DNA from: Photobacterium sp. CCB-ST2H9
GTDB taxonomy: Bacteria; Pseudomonadota; Gammaproteobacteria; Enterobacterales; Vibrionaceae
Direction: 5' to 3'
Assembly (NCBI RefSeq): GCF_023151555.2
Contig: NZ_CP100425.1
Location: 1,922,001 to 1,986,000, forward strand
Length of the DNA: 64,000 bases
Below are positions 35,469-44,974 of this stretch, one piece after another (the stretch's first letter is position 1; each line of letters starts with the position of its first letter). A program made the position numbers and the translations under genes. Under the pieces are notes generated by a model. That model made no database searches, was not told the DNA's origin, and worked only from the letters and a program-made list of their open reading frames with translations.

Positions 35469-36752
35469 TTATTCCGTGGCCAGAGTTCGGGTCGCTTCTG
35501 TTTCTGATTCCGGATATAACCTGCACACACCAAAGAAGAAGCACATCAATACCAGGATGAGCAATGCCAGTCCTAATGCTGCAGCGTCGAACGACCAGTC
35601 AAACAGGTATGAACAATAAAATGCAACGAATGTATTGCCCGCCGCAATCAGGATGTTTTGGGCCGCTGCCGTTCGGCCAGCAACACCGTTGAGCGTCCTT
35701 GATTGCAAAAACGAAGACAGACTCACCGCTGCAAACGTAGTCGAAGCGCCAAAACAAAACAGCATTACCGGCAGCCACAGCAATTGTTCAAACAGCCCGT
35801 AGCACAGGAATGCAACAGCAGAGATACCCTGATTCAGCATCAGGTGAAAATCGGAAGAAAGTGACTGGAACCTCCGATGGAATTGCTTCATCAGTATCCC
35901 GGACAGAATCGCACCCGATGCATAGCTGACGCTCAGCCACGACAACCAGACGGTATCATCAGAAAATTTTGCAGCCACCAGCGGCGCCAGCAGTAGATAA
36001 AAACCTCCCAATGAAGCAGCAATGGAGAAACTGCTGGCCAGACGAACACTGAAAGCCCGGTCACTTTTGATGAAATCAACAAAATCATGCCAGTTTAGCT
36101 GCTGAGGCTTTTCCTGTGCTTCCGCTGTGGTGTTGAAACGGCGGCGGCGATAGATGGAAAGGCTCAGCACGAAGCAGAACCCATAGATCAGTGTCATCAG
36201 ATAAAAAACGGCAATTTCAGAGTACCAGGATAAAAATAACCCGGTTAGTGATAAACCAATGATCTGACCAAGCTGAGACGCTGATGTCATGCGCCCATTT
36301 ACCACTTTCAATTCATCTTTTGCGGAAATTTCCCTGACCAGAACAAACAGAGACGTCCGGTAAAATGGCCGGAACACATACACCATCGCGGCAGCAATCA
36401 ATAAACTGACCGAATAGAGCACGTCATAGCTCATCGCCAGAAAAAGAAACACAGACACACTCAGTGCATTAATGGCAATCAGTATCCGGGCCGGTGCATA
36501 TCGGTCCGCAAAAGATCCGGCATAAAGCTGGATGAGCGTGACAATTAAAAATTCGCCGCCATAAGCTGTGGCAAATGCCCACAAACTATTCGTCTGATCG
36601 TATAAAAGTTTGCCCAGTAACAGCGTAAAAATGGCACTGGCCATCTTGGTAAAAAATTCGATATAAGCCGGAAAATTTTTCAAAACTTCACCCAGTCGAT
36701 GGATTGATTCAGAGACGCGATACCAGAAAGCAAGGACACACGGGATGAACAT
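35469..36752 (-). CDS. Major facilitator superfamily transporter (MFS_3-like)
   Basis: 427 residues with about 10-12 membrane helices. The motif GSFADRYAPARILIAINALS after the second helix is the MFS loop 2-3 signature (G-x-x-A-D-R-x-x-x-R), and RMTSASQLGQIIGLSLTG fits the efflux-type half. It resembles the macrolide-efflux-like MFS_3 group. The substrate is unknown. The charged N-terminus is a little long. It is 26 bases downstream of the nucleotidyltransferase gene. Confidence 0.85.
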   Translation of the reverse strand: MFIPCVLAFWYRVSESIHRLGEVLKNFPAYIEFFTKMASAIFTLLLGKLLYDQTNSLWAFATAYGGEFLIVTLIQLYAGSFADRYAPARILIAINALSVSVFLFLAMSYDVLYSVSLLIAAAMVYVFRPFYRTSLFVLVREISAKDELKVVNGRMTSASQLGQIIGLSLTGLFLSWYSEIAVFYLMTLIYGFCFVLSLSIYRRRRFNTTAEAQEKPQQLNWHDFVDFIKSDRAFSVRLASSFSIAASLGGFYLLLAPLVAAKFSDDTVWLSWLSVSYASGAILSGILMKQFHRRFQSLSSDFHLMLNQGISAVAFLCYGLFEQLLWLPVMLFCFGASTTFAAVSLSSFLQSRTLNGVAGRTAAAQNILIAAGNTFVAFYCSYLFDWSFDAAALGLALLILVLMCFFFGVCRLYPESETEATRTLATE

Positions 36753-36778
36753 TTGGCCCTGAAGTCAGCCTTCAGCGC

Positions 36779-37372
36779 TCACACCGTTGGCGCTTCGGGC
36801 TGATGCGGCACCACGACTTTCAGTCCGGGCCAGTGTTCGAGCCACTGTTTTTCTGCCACTCTTGTCTGAAAAGCCGTGAACGGACGACGTGGATTGTGCG
36901 TCAGGCAGCCGGCAAACAAAGATGTCAGGCCAAAGCAGGCAATAATATCCAGTTCTCCTGCCACACTGCGGGCCGCGACAGCCGTCTCACATTCAACCCA
37001 ATAACTGATGGCATCCATCGTGCTGGTATACGGCTGATCGCCATTTCGTGTGTGCATCAGTGCCTGATTGCGAACCTGCCAAACCACAAACGGATATTCA
37101 CGGTTCAGCTGTGCTTCTGTTTGCCAGGCTTTTTCCTGTGTCTGCTCAGACGGGTCGAAATAAACCACATCGACATCATTGAGCGATGTCGGCGGGTTGT
37201 AACCATGTAAATGATCCCACACCAGATTTCGGACAAACCCGGCCCCGACATATGCTTGCGGTAAGTTCAGCGATTCTACAACGGCTAACACCGACATACG
37301 CAGATCATCCTGTCGCAGCCACTGCGACAGTCTGTCTGCCAGTTCGGCTTCCTGTTTCAACATCTGACTCAT
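36779..37372 (-). CDS. Nucleotidyltransferase family protein (PF06042-like)
   Basis: 197 residues. The pattern AYVGAGFVRNLVWDHLHGY followed by LNDVDVVYFDP matches the NTP_transf_6 group, with G-x-x-R and a D-x-D-type metal pair. The reaction is unknown; these are widespread in proteobacteria. Its start overlaps the stop of the upstream gene by 4 bases (ATGA). Confidence 0.85.
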   Translation of the reverse strand: MSQMLKQEAELADRLSQWLRQDDLRMSVLAVVESLNLPQAYVGAGFVRNLVWDHLHGYNPPTSLNDVDVVYFDPSEQTQEKAWQTEAQLNREYPFVVWQVRNQALMHTRNGDQPYTSTMDAISYWVECETAVAARSVAGELDIIACFGLTSLFAGCLTHNPRRPFTAFQTRVAEKQWLEHWPGLKVVVPHQPEAPTV

Positions 37373-37941
37373 TTATTCACGATTTCCGGCGGGACCTTCG
37401 GCTGACCATCCAGGTTGAAAAAAGGATTCGGTTTGCCTTTCCCCGTCAGTTTCCAGCCCAGAATTTTCAGCATCACCCGGATCATCATTGGCCAGACCCG
37501 GTTTGTCCGCAGAATTTCTTCCGGCAAAACAGGATCAGCATGTTGCGGATAAGCATGCGCGCGAACCGGTCCGAGATGCGCTTCAGTTCTGTCTTCAGGG
37601 ACAATCGCGGTTTCAATCAGTCCCACGAATGGAAAACCGGGTTTCAGGGTATTTGCAAGCGGGGTCTCACAACAGCCGGCATACCAGCGATAAAGTCCGT
37701 CCGGCGTCAGACGCAGACAGCGAATCTGTTCCGCCCCTTTTGTCCATTGGACGCTGGAAGGGCTGAGCTGAAAAATCGCGGTGCCACGATGTGCGGTTAA
37801 GATTCTTTCCGGTTTCAACTGCTCAGCAAATGCCTGACAATCCTTGCAATAGCACACCACACGATTACCAGACGATGGCGCAGGCACCAGTGCAGTCCCC
37901 TGAACTTCCCCGCATTCACAAGCAAGACGAATTGTTGCCAT
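37369..37941 (-). CDS. DUF6151-like, GFA-type cysteine-rich protein
   Basis: About 190 residues. Paired cysteines in LACECGEVQG, CYCKDCQAF and WYAGCCETPLANTL resemble the zinc-binding layout of glutathione-dependent formaldehyde-activating (GFA) and DUF6151 proteins. Function unknown. The ATG at 37941 has GAGAGGGG upstream; the longer frame from 37977 starts where the next gene's stop codon lies. It is coupled to the nucleotidyltransferase gene. Confidence 0.8.
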   Translation of the reverse strand: MATIRLACECGEVQGTALVPAPSSGNRVVCYCKDCQAFAEQLKPERILTAHRGTAIFQLSPSSVQWTKGAEQIRCLRLTPDGLYRWYAGCCETPLANTLKPGFPFVGLIETAIVPEDRTEAHLGPVRAHAYPQHADPVLPEEILRTNRVWPMMIRVMLKILGWKLTGKGKPNPFFNLDGQPKVPPEIVNK

Positions 37942-37976
37942 ACCCCTCTCTCCCTGATTGATAATTCCCGGATGCA

Positions 37977-38840
37977 TTATTGTGTGACGGGCGGTTTTTC
38001 TTCAGAGTGCGATATGACACTTTCTGAATGGACCGCCAATCGTGCACGCAAATGTCTTACATACTCTCTCAAACGTAACGCATTATTAGCAAACTTTTTG
38101 TTTCCGCAGGGAATCCCGCGATAAGAAATTTCCGGACTGGAATAAACAGGCAGCACCTCGTCAGCGTAAGACATGATGGTCCCCTTACCAGCGCATTGAT
38201 AACCAAAAGCATAAAATTTGAAGAATTGCTTTAAGTGCGACGGGGTTGTTTCAATGACCTCATCCAGAGTCATTTCCGTCTGCGCTGAAAATGTATCGAT
38301 ATCATGCTGAGCCCAGGCCAGATGCCCCAGTTCATGCTCCAGCGTGTCTTTATCGCAGGCCATATCCAGGGTAAAAAACTGCGGAAAGACGCGGTTATTT
38401 GTCATCCCGCAATGCTCCGGCGGCAAGGCTTCAGAACGTTTACTGCTGAATATAACGCCATAATAATGATTCGGTTTTCGGGTCATTTCCTTGATGGATT
38501 CCGGATCATAATATTCCAGCATCGAATGAACCACATTGATGCTCTCAAATTCCGGTAAATTCAATTCATCCACCTCAACAATCTGATGCAAGGTGCGATG
38601 CATTGGCACACAAGAATTCTTCAGAATCTGGTTGGCCCTGTTGATCCAGCTTTGAATCATGCCCTCCCGCACATACGGAGAATAATCATCTTTCACTTCT
38701 TTCGACAGAAAAAATGTAATCGGCGTTTCGACCACTTCTTCCTGCTGACATTTTGGTAAAATCAGGTTTTCGGGCGATGCCGCAACCTGAGCAGACATCA
38801 AACAAATCAGAGAAAAGAAAAAGGAAAGCAAAGTGCGCAC
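37977..38840 (-). CDS. Secreted metzincin-like zinc metalloprotease
   Basis: From a GTG at 38840 (GGAG upstream) the protein is about 287 residues and begins with a clean signal peptide (RTLLSFFFSLICLMSAQVAA). The zinc site is HELGHLAWAQH: His169, Glu170, His173 and His179 have exactly the HExxHxxxxxH spacing of metzincins, but the usual Gly is Trp. TIMSY with Met223 could be the Met-turn. The longer frame from the ATG at 38966 would add a second hydrophobic segment. Several cysteines suggest a disulfide-stabilised exported enzyme. The substrate is unknown. It is the first gene of this minus-strand run, with a 415-base gap upstream. Confidence 0.72.
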   Translation of the reverse strand: MRTLLSFFFSLICLMSAQVAASPENLILPKCQQEEVVETPITFFLSKEVKDDYSPYVREGMIQSWINRANQILKNSCVPMHRTLHQIVEVDELNLPEFESINVVHSMLEYYDPESIKEMTRKPNHYYGVIFSSKRSEALPPEHCGMTNNRVFPQFFTLDMACDKDTLEHELGHLAWAQHDIDTFSAQTEMTLDEVIETTPSHLKQFFKFYAFGYQCAGKGTIMSYADEVLPVYSSPEISYRGIPCGNKKFANNALRLREYVRHLRARLAVHSESVISHSEEKPPVTQ

Positions 38841-39255
38841 AACTAACTCCACGAAATACTGAAGCCAGGCAATATATATGCAAACGCACCAATAGGTAAA
38901 CAGAAAGATGAACGAAACAAAAAGGATCCTCTCCATCGATAAACGCTCTTTCAATGACATAATCATTCAAACGAATGAACCCTCATGTTCCGCCTACTCG
39001 TAACTGTAAAAAACGGCATTGAATCTATTCAACATTATAAACTGTCAAAAAAAATTATCTTCTGTGTCCTCTATATTCAGGGTGAGAGCATGAGTTAACA
39101 AATTGTAAAATCGCCACATAAAAGGCACGTTGGGATCTACAACAAGAGTGATTTTTAACCATCTGCCACAGGTGTGAAATGCATGAGGTGTCTAATAATT
39201 ACTCAACCAGCCTGAGGGAACTCACAGGTGTTCAAAAAAGTGAACATACGTGCTC
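38841..39255. other. AT-rich intergenic region without a supported gene
   Basis: This 415-base stretch separates the metalloprotease from the immunity-gene remnants. It contains the optional upstream extension of the protease frame (to 38966) and the left arm of an inverted repeat. Otherwise I see no convincing gene. Confidence 0.5.
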
Positions 39256-39273
39256 TCACCCTGCCTCTATATT
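39068..39273. repeat. Paired short repeats at the edge of the toxin/immunity locus
   Basis: AGGGTGAGAGCA (39079-39090) and its exact reverse complement TGCTCTCACCCT (39251-39262) lie 160 bases apart. Each is next to a copy of CCTCTATATT (39068-39077 and 39264-39273), which is in direct orientation. The right arm overlaps the 3' end of the broken immunity gene. This could be a recombination scar or chance. Confidence 0.4.
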
Positions 39274-39863
39274 GAAAGCACTATGTGGTCCCCAATCTGA
39301 CACTCGAACAAATCTAAACCCTGTCAGACCTGCTGATGATAGAGCAGAAATAACGAATTCATGGTAAAGGTATTTTGGATCTTCGTTCAATCGAAAAACC
39401 AATCTTTCATTTAAGGGAATTTTATCCAGAACGTCTTCATCCAATGAAATTTTCTTCAAAATAAAACGATCATCAACGTAAGTACCATCAATGACAGAAC
39501 GTTTTTTACTTAGTGCTCTATAATTATTCCAAATATGCACAAAGTTGCATATTTTCCATGTCATTCCATTATTCTCAATATAAGTTGGATAAAAATCGAC
39601 ACCACGTAAATGATATGATCCCAAAATAGTCTTGAATTTATCTGACACGAGGCAGATGGCATAACTCCATGATAATCACATGGGCTAAATTGACCATCAT
39701 CACCACAAGTTATCTCAACATATCCTAAGCCAAGAACCTCTCGCTTTATAGATTGTTGACGAAGCAAACGAATCCCCTCATCTGACTTTCTGTTTTTTTT
39801 AATCATATACTTTGAAGAAAATTGATCTTCTAATAACAGATAATATTGGTCATCATATTTCAT
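39256..39863 (-). pseudogene. Imm11-like immunity gene, frameshifted (third copy)
   Basis: This paralogue of the intact gene at 40856-41455 runs from MKYDDQYYLL to DWGPHSAF. Between about 39649 and 39660 one base is missing relative to the intact copy: 11 bases rather than 12 separate the CCA (Pro) codon from the TCA (Ser) of SDKFKTIL. Translation would therefore leave the frame after SPCDYHGVMPSAS. The 3' part is still well conserved (FILKKISLDEDVLDKIPLNE, LVFRLNEDPKYLYHE), so the lesion seems recent. It is last in the toxin-immunity array. Confidence 0.8.
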
Positions 39864-40022
39864 TCTCAATAACCCAATATGCATGATATGTTGAAACATC
39901 CGGAGAAGTTTTGGGCAGCAGCTCAACTATCCTTGATTATTCTATTTCACATTTATCTATATCGATTCTATTCATCAAAGCTCTCATGTGGGGGCAAATC
40001 AATAACAAAATCGTTACTCAAA

Positions 40023-40646
40023 CTATAAGTCATCATAAAAATCATCATCGTCTTCAAAAGCTGAACCAATCGACCAGTGGTCAACACGGCGAAAACCTAA
40101 CCCACTCAGGTTTGCTGCTTTGAGCGCTTCAACAATCGACTCATGAAAGAGAAATGTTGGATCTTCTTTCAGACGGAACACTAATCTATTTTCTAATGGC
40201 ACTTGATCCAGCACTTTTTCATCTAATGAAAGTTTCAATAACGTAAATCTGTTATCAACATAGATTCCGGTAATTTTACTCCGCTGCTGATGAATCGCTT
40301 CAAAGTTATTCCAGATATGCATGAAATAATGTTCCGATCAGACTTTATCGCCATTCACAATATCGCTTTGGTAAAAATCCACACCGGGTAAATTAAATGG
40401 CAGTAAAAATTGCCTGAATTTTTCAGAGACCAATTGTTCTGCGGTCTCATGATAATCGCAAGGCTGAAAGGTTGCAGCACACCCTGATGAAATGCCCACA
40501 CGTCCTGGCCCTAACACTCTTCTGTGAATTGGAAATATCGACATCAATCGCCCTAAACCTTCATCGGACCCTTGAATTTTATCTAACATATAATTCGCAG
40601 AATCGCCACTTTCTTCCAACATATAATACTGGCTGTCGTATTTCAT
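40023..40646 (-). pseudogene. Imm11-like immunity gene with in-frame stop (second copy)
   Basis: The frame starts at MKYDSQYYML and continues to 40023 with a single TGA at 40338-40340. In the intact paralogue the same place is a Trp (GKVWKDHYLVHVW against DKV-stop-SEHYFMHIW), so TGG to TGA explains the break. The parts before (103 codons) and after (MHIWNNFEAIH to SAFEDDDDFYDDL) are in the same frame and conserved. The C-terminus has an extra acidic run. Readthrough of the TGA cannot be excluded. Confidence 0.8.
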
Positions 40647-40855
40647 GCTTATTACCCTAAATGAGGATCATTTTGAATAATTCGAATACGTTGAGAAAAT
40701 GATTGAAATCAGATTTTCTGATAAAATAACTGACAAAAAACTCAACCACTTTTTTCATTATATCGTTCATCATGTTGAAAATAATGATTTATGATAACCG
40801 CCACAATTCGTGGCGGTGAATACAAGGTCAAACTGGTCAAATTGACCCATTCTTT

Positions 40856-41455
40856 TTAAGAAAATGCACTATCCGGCCCCCAATTTTGAATCGGAAGAAA
40901 ATTCAAACCCGTCAAATCAGCCAGTCTTAGCGCTTCTACCACAGACTCATGATAAAGGTATTGAGGATCTTCATTTAAACGAAAAACCAAACGTTCTTGT
41001 AAGGGAATCAGATCCAGTACTTCTTCATTTAATGATATCTTTTTTAAAATAAACATATCATCCTCATAGGTTCCTTGATAAACCGATCTTTGGGGATGTA
41101 AAGCGCGATGATTTTGCCAAACATGAACCAAGTAGTGGTCTTTCCAGACTTTTCCACGATTTTCAATATGCGCAGGATAAAAATCAACGCCCGGCAAATG
41201 AAAACTTTCTAAAACATGCTTCAGCTTCTCAGAAATTAACCCAGCAGGCAGCACTTCATGATAATCACAAGGAGAATACTTGCCATCATCACCGAACGTA
41301 ATATGAACATGACCCGGCCCAAGAACACGACGCTTGATTGACTGCATCATGAGCAAATCTTCAAGTCCTTCATCAGACTTTTCACTCTCAGCGAGCATAT
41401 ACGCGCCAGAACTGGCATCTTCAGTCAATAAATAGTACTGATTATCATATTTCAT
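40856..41455 (-). CDS. Imm11-like (DUF1629) immunity protein, intact
   Basis: A 199-residue cytoplasmic protein resembling the Imm11/DUF1629 family (PF07791): LPGVDFYPAHIE, then DHYLVHVWQNHRALHPQRS, ILKKISLNEEVLDLIP and LYHESVVEALRLADLTGLNF. These proteins neutralise polymorphic toxins. It begins one base after the stop of the large toxin gene on the same strand, with AGGAAA as ribosome site, so it is almost certainly the cognate immunity gene. Two broken paralogues follow downstream. The base composition is AT-rich like the toxin's C-terminal region. Confidence 0.8.
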   Translation of the reverse strand: MKYDNQYYLLTEDASSGAYMLAESEKSDEGLEDLLMMQSIKRRVLGPGHVHITFGDDGKYSPCDYHEVLPAGLISEKLKHVLESFHLPGVDFYPAHIENRGKVWKDHYLVHVWQNHRALHPQRSVYQGTYEDDMFILKKISLNEEVLDLIPLQERLVFRLNEDPQYLYHESVVEALRLADLTGLNFLPIQNWGPDSAFS

Positions 41456-41456
41456 A

Positions 41457-44400
41457 TTATTTTCCTAATTCTAACTTCCCAGTAAACTTCCCGACGCCTA
41501 AACCATGATTGCGATCAGGATATGGACAATTATGTGTTCGTTTTTCTTTTTTATTATCTTTAAATGATATTTTCCCTATTTTTTTAGCACCACTGCATCC
41601 TGTTTTTGACTTAGGGTGATAATCTCTGCTATCCCAATCAATTGTCCAAGTAAAACCATGGATGTACCCTAATATTTCTTTGCTTCTTTCTCTCATTTGT
41701 TCTGCGAACATCTTTCGAGCTTTTTCAGATGAGAGTGGTGGCTTACAAAACCTTCCTTTTTTCACTAAATCTAAAACTTTTAGTGCTTCTTTTTTTGCTG
41801 CTTTTGGGTAAACCAAGTATGGCTTATTCTCCACAGTATTTTCAGCAAAATTGTTAAGTCCTACTGAATCTTTACTAATTTCAAACTTTTTCACAGTTGT
41901 AAAATCAACTGGATTACCCTCAAATGCTATACCATACATATGATTAGTTTGGTGCCGCTGAACACCGAGTTCACATGCAAGCGATGGTGTCATGGGTAAT
42001 GTAACTAAATTATCTACCGTGTTAATATCAAAATTAAATTGATCAAATGCTTTAATAAATTGACGATCTTTTTTCACCGCCTCAATAGGTATAACATGAT
42101 GCACAGCAAGAGTGAAACGACCAACAAACCATGGGTGCGTGGATGGAAAACCGCCTGGATAGTTTTTCGCCATATTTTCCTTATAATTCTTACTTTCGGT
42201 CACACCCTGACCTTTTTTCAAACGATTTCTATTCCCACATTTCTCTCTCTTACAAATCGGGCACTGTTTGGGCAGATTCGTCTCATTATCTTTTTCATGT
42301 CGCTTTTTCTCATGATGATTCAGCATAAGTTTCTTGTTGTCGGCGATTTTCATCAGCACGTCAACCAGTCCCTCCAGTGCTTTGGCGCCGTTTCGTACGG
42401 AGACACTGCCAGAGATGGCGGCTGCGGCAACCGGGGCACCAATCCCGCCACTGACGGCCCCGGCAAGCGCTGTACCGCCGGTCACTGCGGCGATGTCGAT
42501 GCCTTTCTGAGTTGCCTGAGATATCGCAAACCGGGTCAGTTCATCGGGCGGCATTGCTTCCATGAAGCGTCGGGGCAAACTAGCAAGATATTCACGGGTG
42601 TCCGGATCAGACAATAACAGCAGCAGAATTTCCATTGCCATACTGGCTTGCTGCAAGCCCAATTTTGCCCGGTCAACCTGCTGCAATTGACGTTGTAACA
42701 CATCAATATCGCCAGTCGCGATAGCCATCACCAGCGCATCAATGCCGATATCTGCCGCGTCCATCAGCTCACCGAACTCACCAAAGTCCGGAATATATTC
42801 TGTCACCCCGGTACTGATCCCCATCCCGGCGTTTTTGGCATACGACCAGCTTTGCTCCAGGAAAGACAAATCATCGAAAGCATCCTGACGGCTTTTCAGT
42901 TCGTCCAGTTCAGCTTCTACCGATGCCTGCAGGACAGCAAAGTTATCCTGGGCGATGGCTGGTGCTGCCGCTGCCTGACGGCGGGCAATGTTCACCATGT
43001 CGTCCAGCACACCGCTCAGCAAATCCGGCACTTGCTTGGTGAGTTTCTCAAGCGCTTTTTCGGCCTTTTCAGCATCACTTTTGAGGCCAAACTCAATCTC
43101 AGCCCCTACCTGCGGCACACCCACCAGCAGAGCACGACCGCTGGCATCCAGTTTCCCGGTCAGCTTTTCACCATTGGCGAACATCACACTGTAAGGCACA
43201 TACCCCGCAGGCGTAAGCTCGATATCATCATATGTGAGATTGATAGCGAGCGGCGCAGGCATGGATTTGAGCGAGTGCACGACATCCGAGATGCTGCCCC
43301 CTTGCGTGGTACGCTGATTGTTGGTCGGCACCACCATCACCTTTTCGCCTTTACCGCGAATGGTGGTGATTTTTTGTTTCAGGCTCTTCATGGCCGCTGA
43401 GACATCATCCGGCAATGTGCGACGCACAGTGCTCACTGCGTCACGATGCGCCTTCAGAGAATCAGAAATATAGGTGTAACCCCTGGTATTCGCATGGTGC
43501 AGGATGGTTCCGAGCCGTGCATCTGTTTTTTCCAGAATGTCGACACAGGTACGGCTGAGCAGGGTTGATGCTGCCTCCCAGTCCAGATTGTCGAGCCATT
43601 CGACCGGATTCCCCGTCCCCAGATGACGCATCGAGGCCAGCAGATTGTTCCCGGATTCATCCTGATGATAATTCACAAACAATTCGAATAAGATGCCGTG
43701 TTCATCCAGCACCGGCATCAGGGTGCTGATCAGACCAAGGACTTCTGCTTCCGGAATCTTTTGCTGATCAAAGAAGTTGATTAGCCGGGACGCGATGTTT
43801 TCAACCTGTCCGGGGCTGGGATTGAGCGGTAAAGATGCGCGAATTTCCACTTCCAGCATCTGGCGAAAATCCAAACTGTCGGCCAGTGTCTCCCCCACAT
43901 ATCCCCAGAGGCGCTGCTGCATATCCCCTCGTTGTACCCAAAATGGCACACAAATTTGTGAAGCGCGATCGAAGAACACGTCGTCTTCAAGTGTCTCTTG
44001 GCCCGGGTTGGCCGGACGTGGATAGATGATTTGAAAAGGTGCCGGTGCTTCGCCGTATTCAATGGTGCAGGCTTTCGTGGGCAGGCCATCGACAATCACT
44101 TTGCCTTGACCGTTCAGTGTCCCTTCTGCCAGTACAGCGCCGGTCTCGTCTTTCAGCTGAAACGGTGCGTCTGCCAGCGGATGACCGGAGGGATAGCGAC
44201 AGTCGATATGCAACGCATGGGTGGTGTCTTCCTCAGGCTGGACCGTGACCGACGGATTTTCACAGCCAAAACACACCGTGTTTCCTGCGTTCATGGTCAT
44301 CATGTCGGTTTTACGCGCGACGCCCACACCTTCAATTTTCACCGTCGCCGATGCCGATGTGAACTTCGCCTCAGCTTCCGTTGTACCAGAGACCATCCCT

Positions 44401-44654
44401 TTTTTATCACCGCCGGCATCTCCGGTACTGCTGGCAAACTGGCTGCCTTTCAGCGCAATACTGTTCCCGCCATCCGCAGTCACTGTTTTGGTTCCGTCAG
44501 CCAGATCGGCAGCTTTTGCATGATTGCTATAAGGAATCGGAACCACTGATGGACCCACAGTGGTCATGCAGACATCCGGCACAGAGGCATTTGCTTCTCC
44601 CCCCGAACCTTGATGAACAATACTCAGACCATCAGCGCTAATTGTGACACCCAT
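41457..44654 (-). CDS. T6SS-type polymorphic toxin: PAAR-like N-terminus, AHH/HNH nuclease C-terminus
   Basis: About 1065 residues. The first 110 residues match the PAAR-like DUF4150 domain, with VGPSVVPIPYSN, KTVTADGG, GSQFASSTGDAGGDKKGMVSG and TDMMTMNAG, which would tip the type VI secretion spike. The middle (about 120-780) is a long, mainly helical region with a glycine/alanine hydrophobic stretch near 690-730 that might be membrane-active. Near residues 798-806 is a Cys cluster, CPICKREKC. The C-terminal toxin has AVHHVIPIEAV with His852-His853 (AHH-type HNH/Endo VII nuclease), followed by NTVDNLVTLP and RHQTNHMYG. The ATG at 44654 has GAGGAAAG upstream. The C-terminal third is more AT-rich, as expected for a swapped toxin tip. 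No T6SS structural genes are nearby. Confidence 0.85.
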   Translation of the reverse strand: MGVTISADGLSIVHQGSGGEANASVPDVCMTTVGPSVVPIPYSNHAKAADLADGTKTVTADGGNSIALKGSQFASSTGDAGGDKKGMVSGTTEAEAKFTSASATVKIEGVGVARKTDMMTMNAGNTVCFGCENPSVTVQPEEDTTHALHIDCRYPSGHPLADAPFQLKDETGAVLAEGTLNGQGKVIVDGLPTKACTIEYGEAPAPFQIIYPRPANPGQETLEDDVFFDRASQICVPFWVQRGDMQQRLWGYVGETLADSLDFRQMLEVEIRASLPLNPSPGQVENIASRLINFFDQQKIPEAEVLGLISTLMPVLDEHGILFELFVNYHQDESGNNLLASMRHLGTGNPVEWLDNLDWEAASTLLSRTCVDILEKTDARLGTILHHANTRGYTYISDSLKAHRDAVSTVRRTLPDDVSAAMKSLKQKITTIRGKGEKVMVVPTNNQRTTQGGSISDVVHSLKSMPAPLAINLTYDDIELTPAGYVPYSVMFANGEKLTGKLDASGRALLVGVPQVGAEIEFGLKSDAEKAEKALEKLTKQVPDLLSGVLDDMVNIARRQAAAAPAIAQDNFAVLQASVEAELDELKSRQDAFDDLSFLEQSWSYAKNAGMGISTGVTEYIPDFGEFGELMDAADIGIDALVMAIATGDIDVLQRQLQQVDRAKLGLQQASMAMEILLLLLSDPDTREYLASLPRRFMEAMPPDELTRFAISQATQKGIDIAAVTGGTALAGAVSGGIGAPVAAAAISGSVSVRNGAKALEGLVDVLMKIADNKKLMLNHHEKKRHEKDNETNLPKQCPICKREKCGNRNRLKKGQGVTESKNYKENMAKNYPGGFPSTHPWFVGRFTLAVHHVIPIEAVKKDRQFIKAFDQFNFDINTVDNLVTLPMTPSLACELGVQRHQTNHMYGIAFEGNPVDFTTVKKFEISKDSVGLNNFAENTVENKPYLVYPKAAKKEALKVLDLVKKGRFCKPPLSSEKARKMFAEQMRERSKEILGYIHGFTWTIDWDSRDYHPKSKTGCSGAKKIGKISFKDNKKEKRTHNCPYPDRNHGLGVGKFTGKLELGK

Positions 44655-44974
44655 GATGCTTTCCTCGTGAACTGAACAAGAATACATCAATATTCTATCC
44701 GATGCTCAACACCTTATCCCATTGACAAAAAAGAGGAAATGGTCTGTCATAATCACGGATGATCCTGTCATTCCGACAATAATATGCAGATTGTGAAGCA
44801 GATCAAAACGACGGTTGGCTGCGACTGTGAATCAGGAAGCTGTGACAAAACACAAATCGCCGATGCCAGTGACATTTGTTGCCCCCGTTTGGCGACAACA
44901 GATTCACCCGCTTCGAAGCTACTTTAGAAATTGCTTAAAAAATATAAGCATCCATGCCTTATGGGCTGCATCTC
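44655..44974. other. Intergenic region upstream of the toxin gene
   Basis: These 320 bases separate the toxin start from the 3' end of the RND gene. They must hold the toxin promoter on the minus strand. I do not see a supported gene or a clear terminator in them. Confidence 0.5.

Noticed and set aside
39179..39367. 62-residue plus-strand frame at the end of the immunity remnant
   Set aside because: Antisense to the conserved 3' end of the broken immunity gene.
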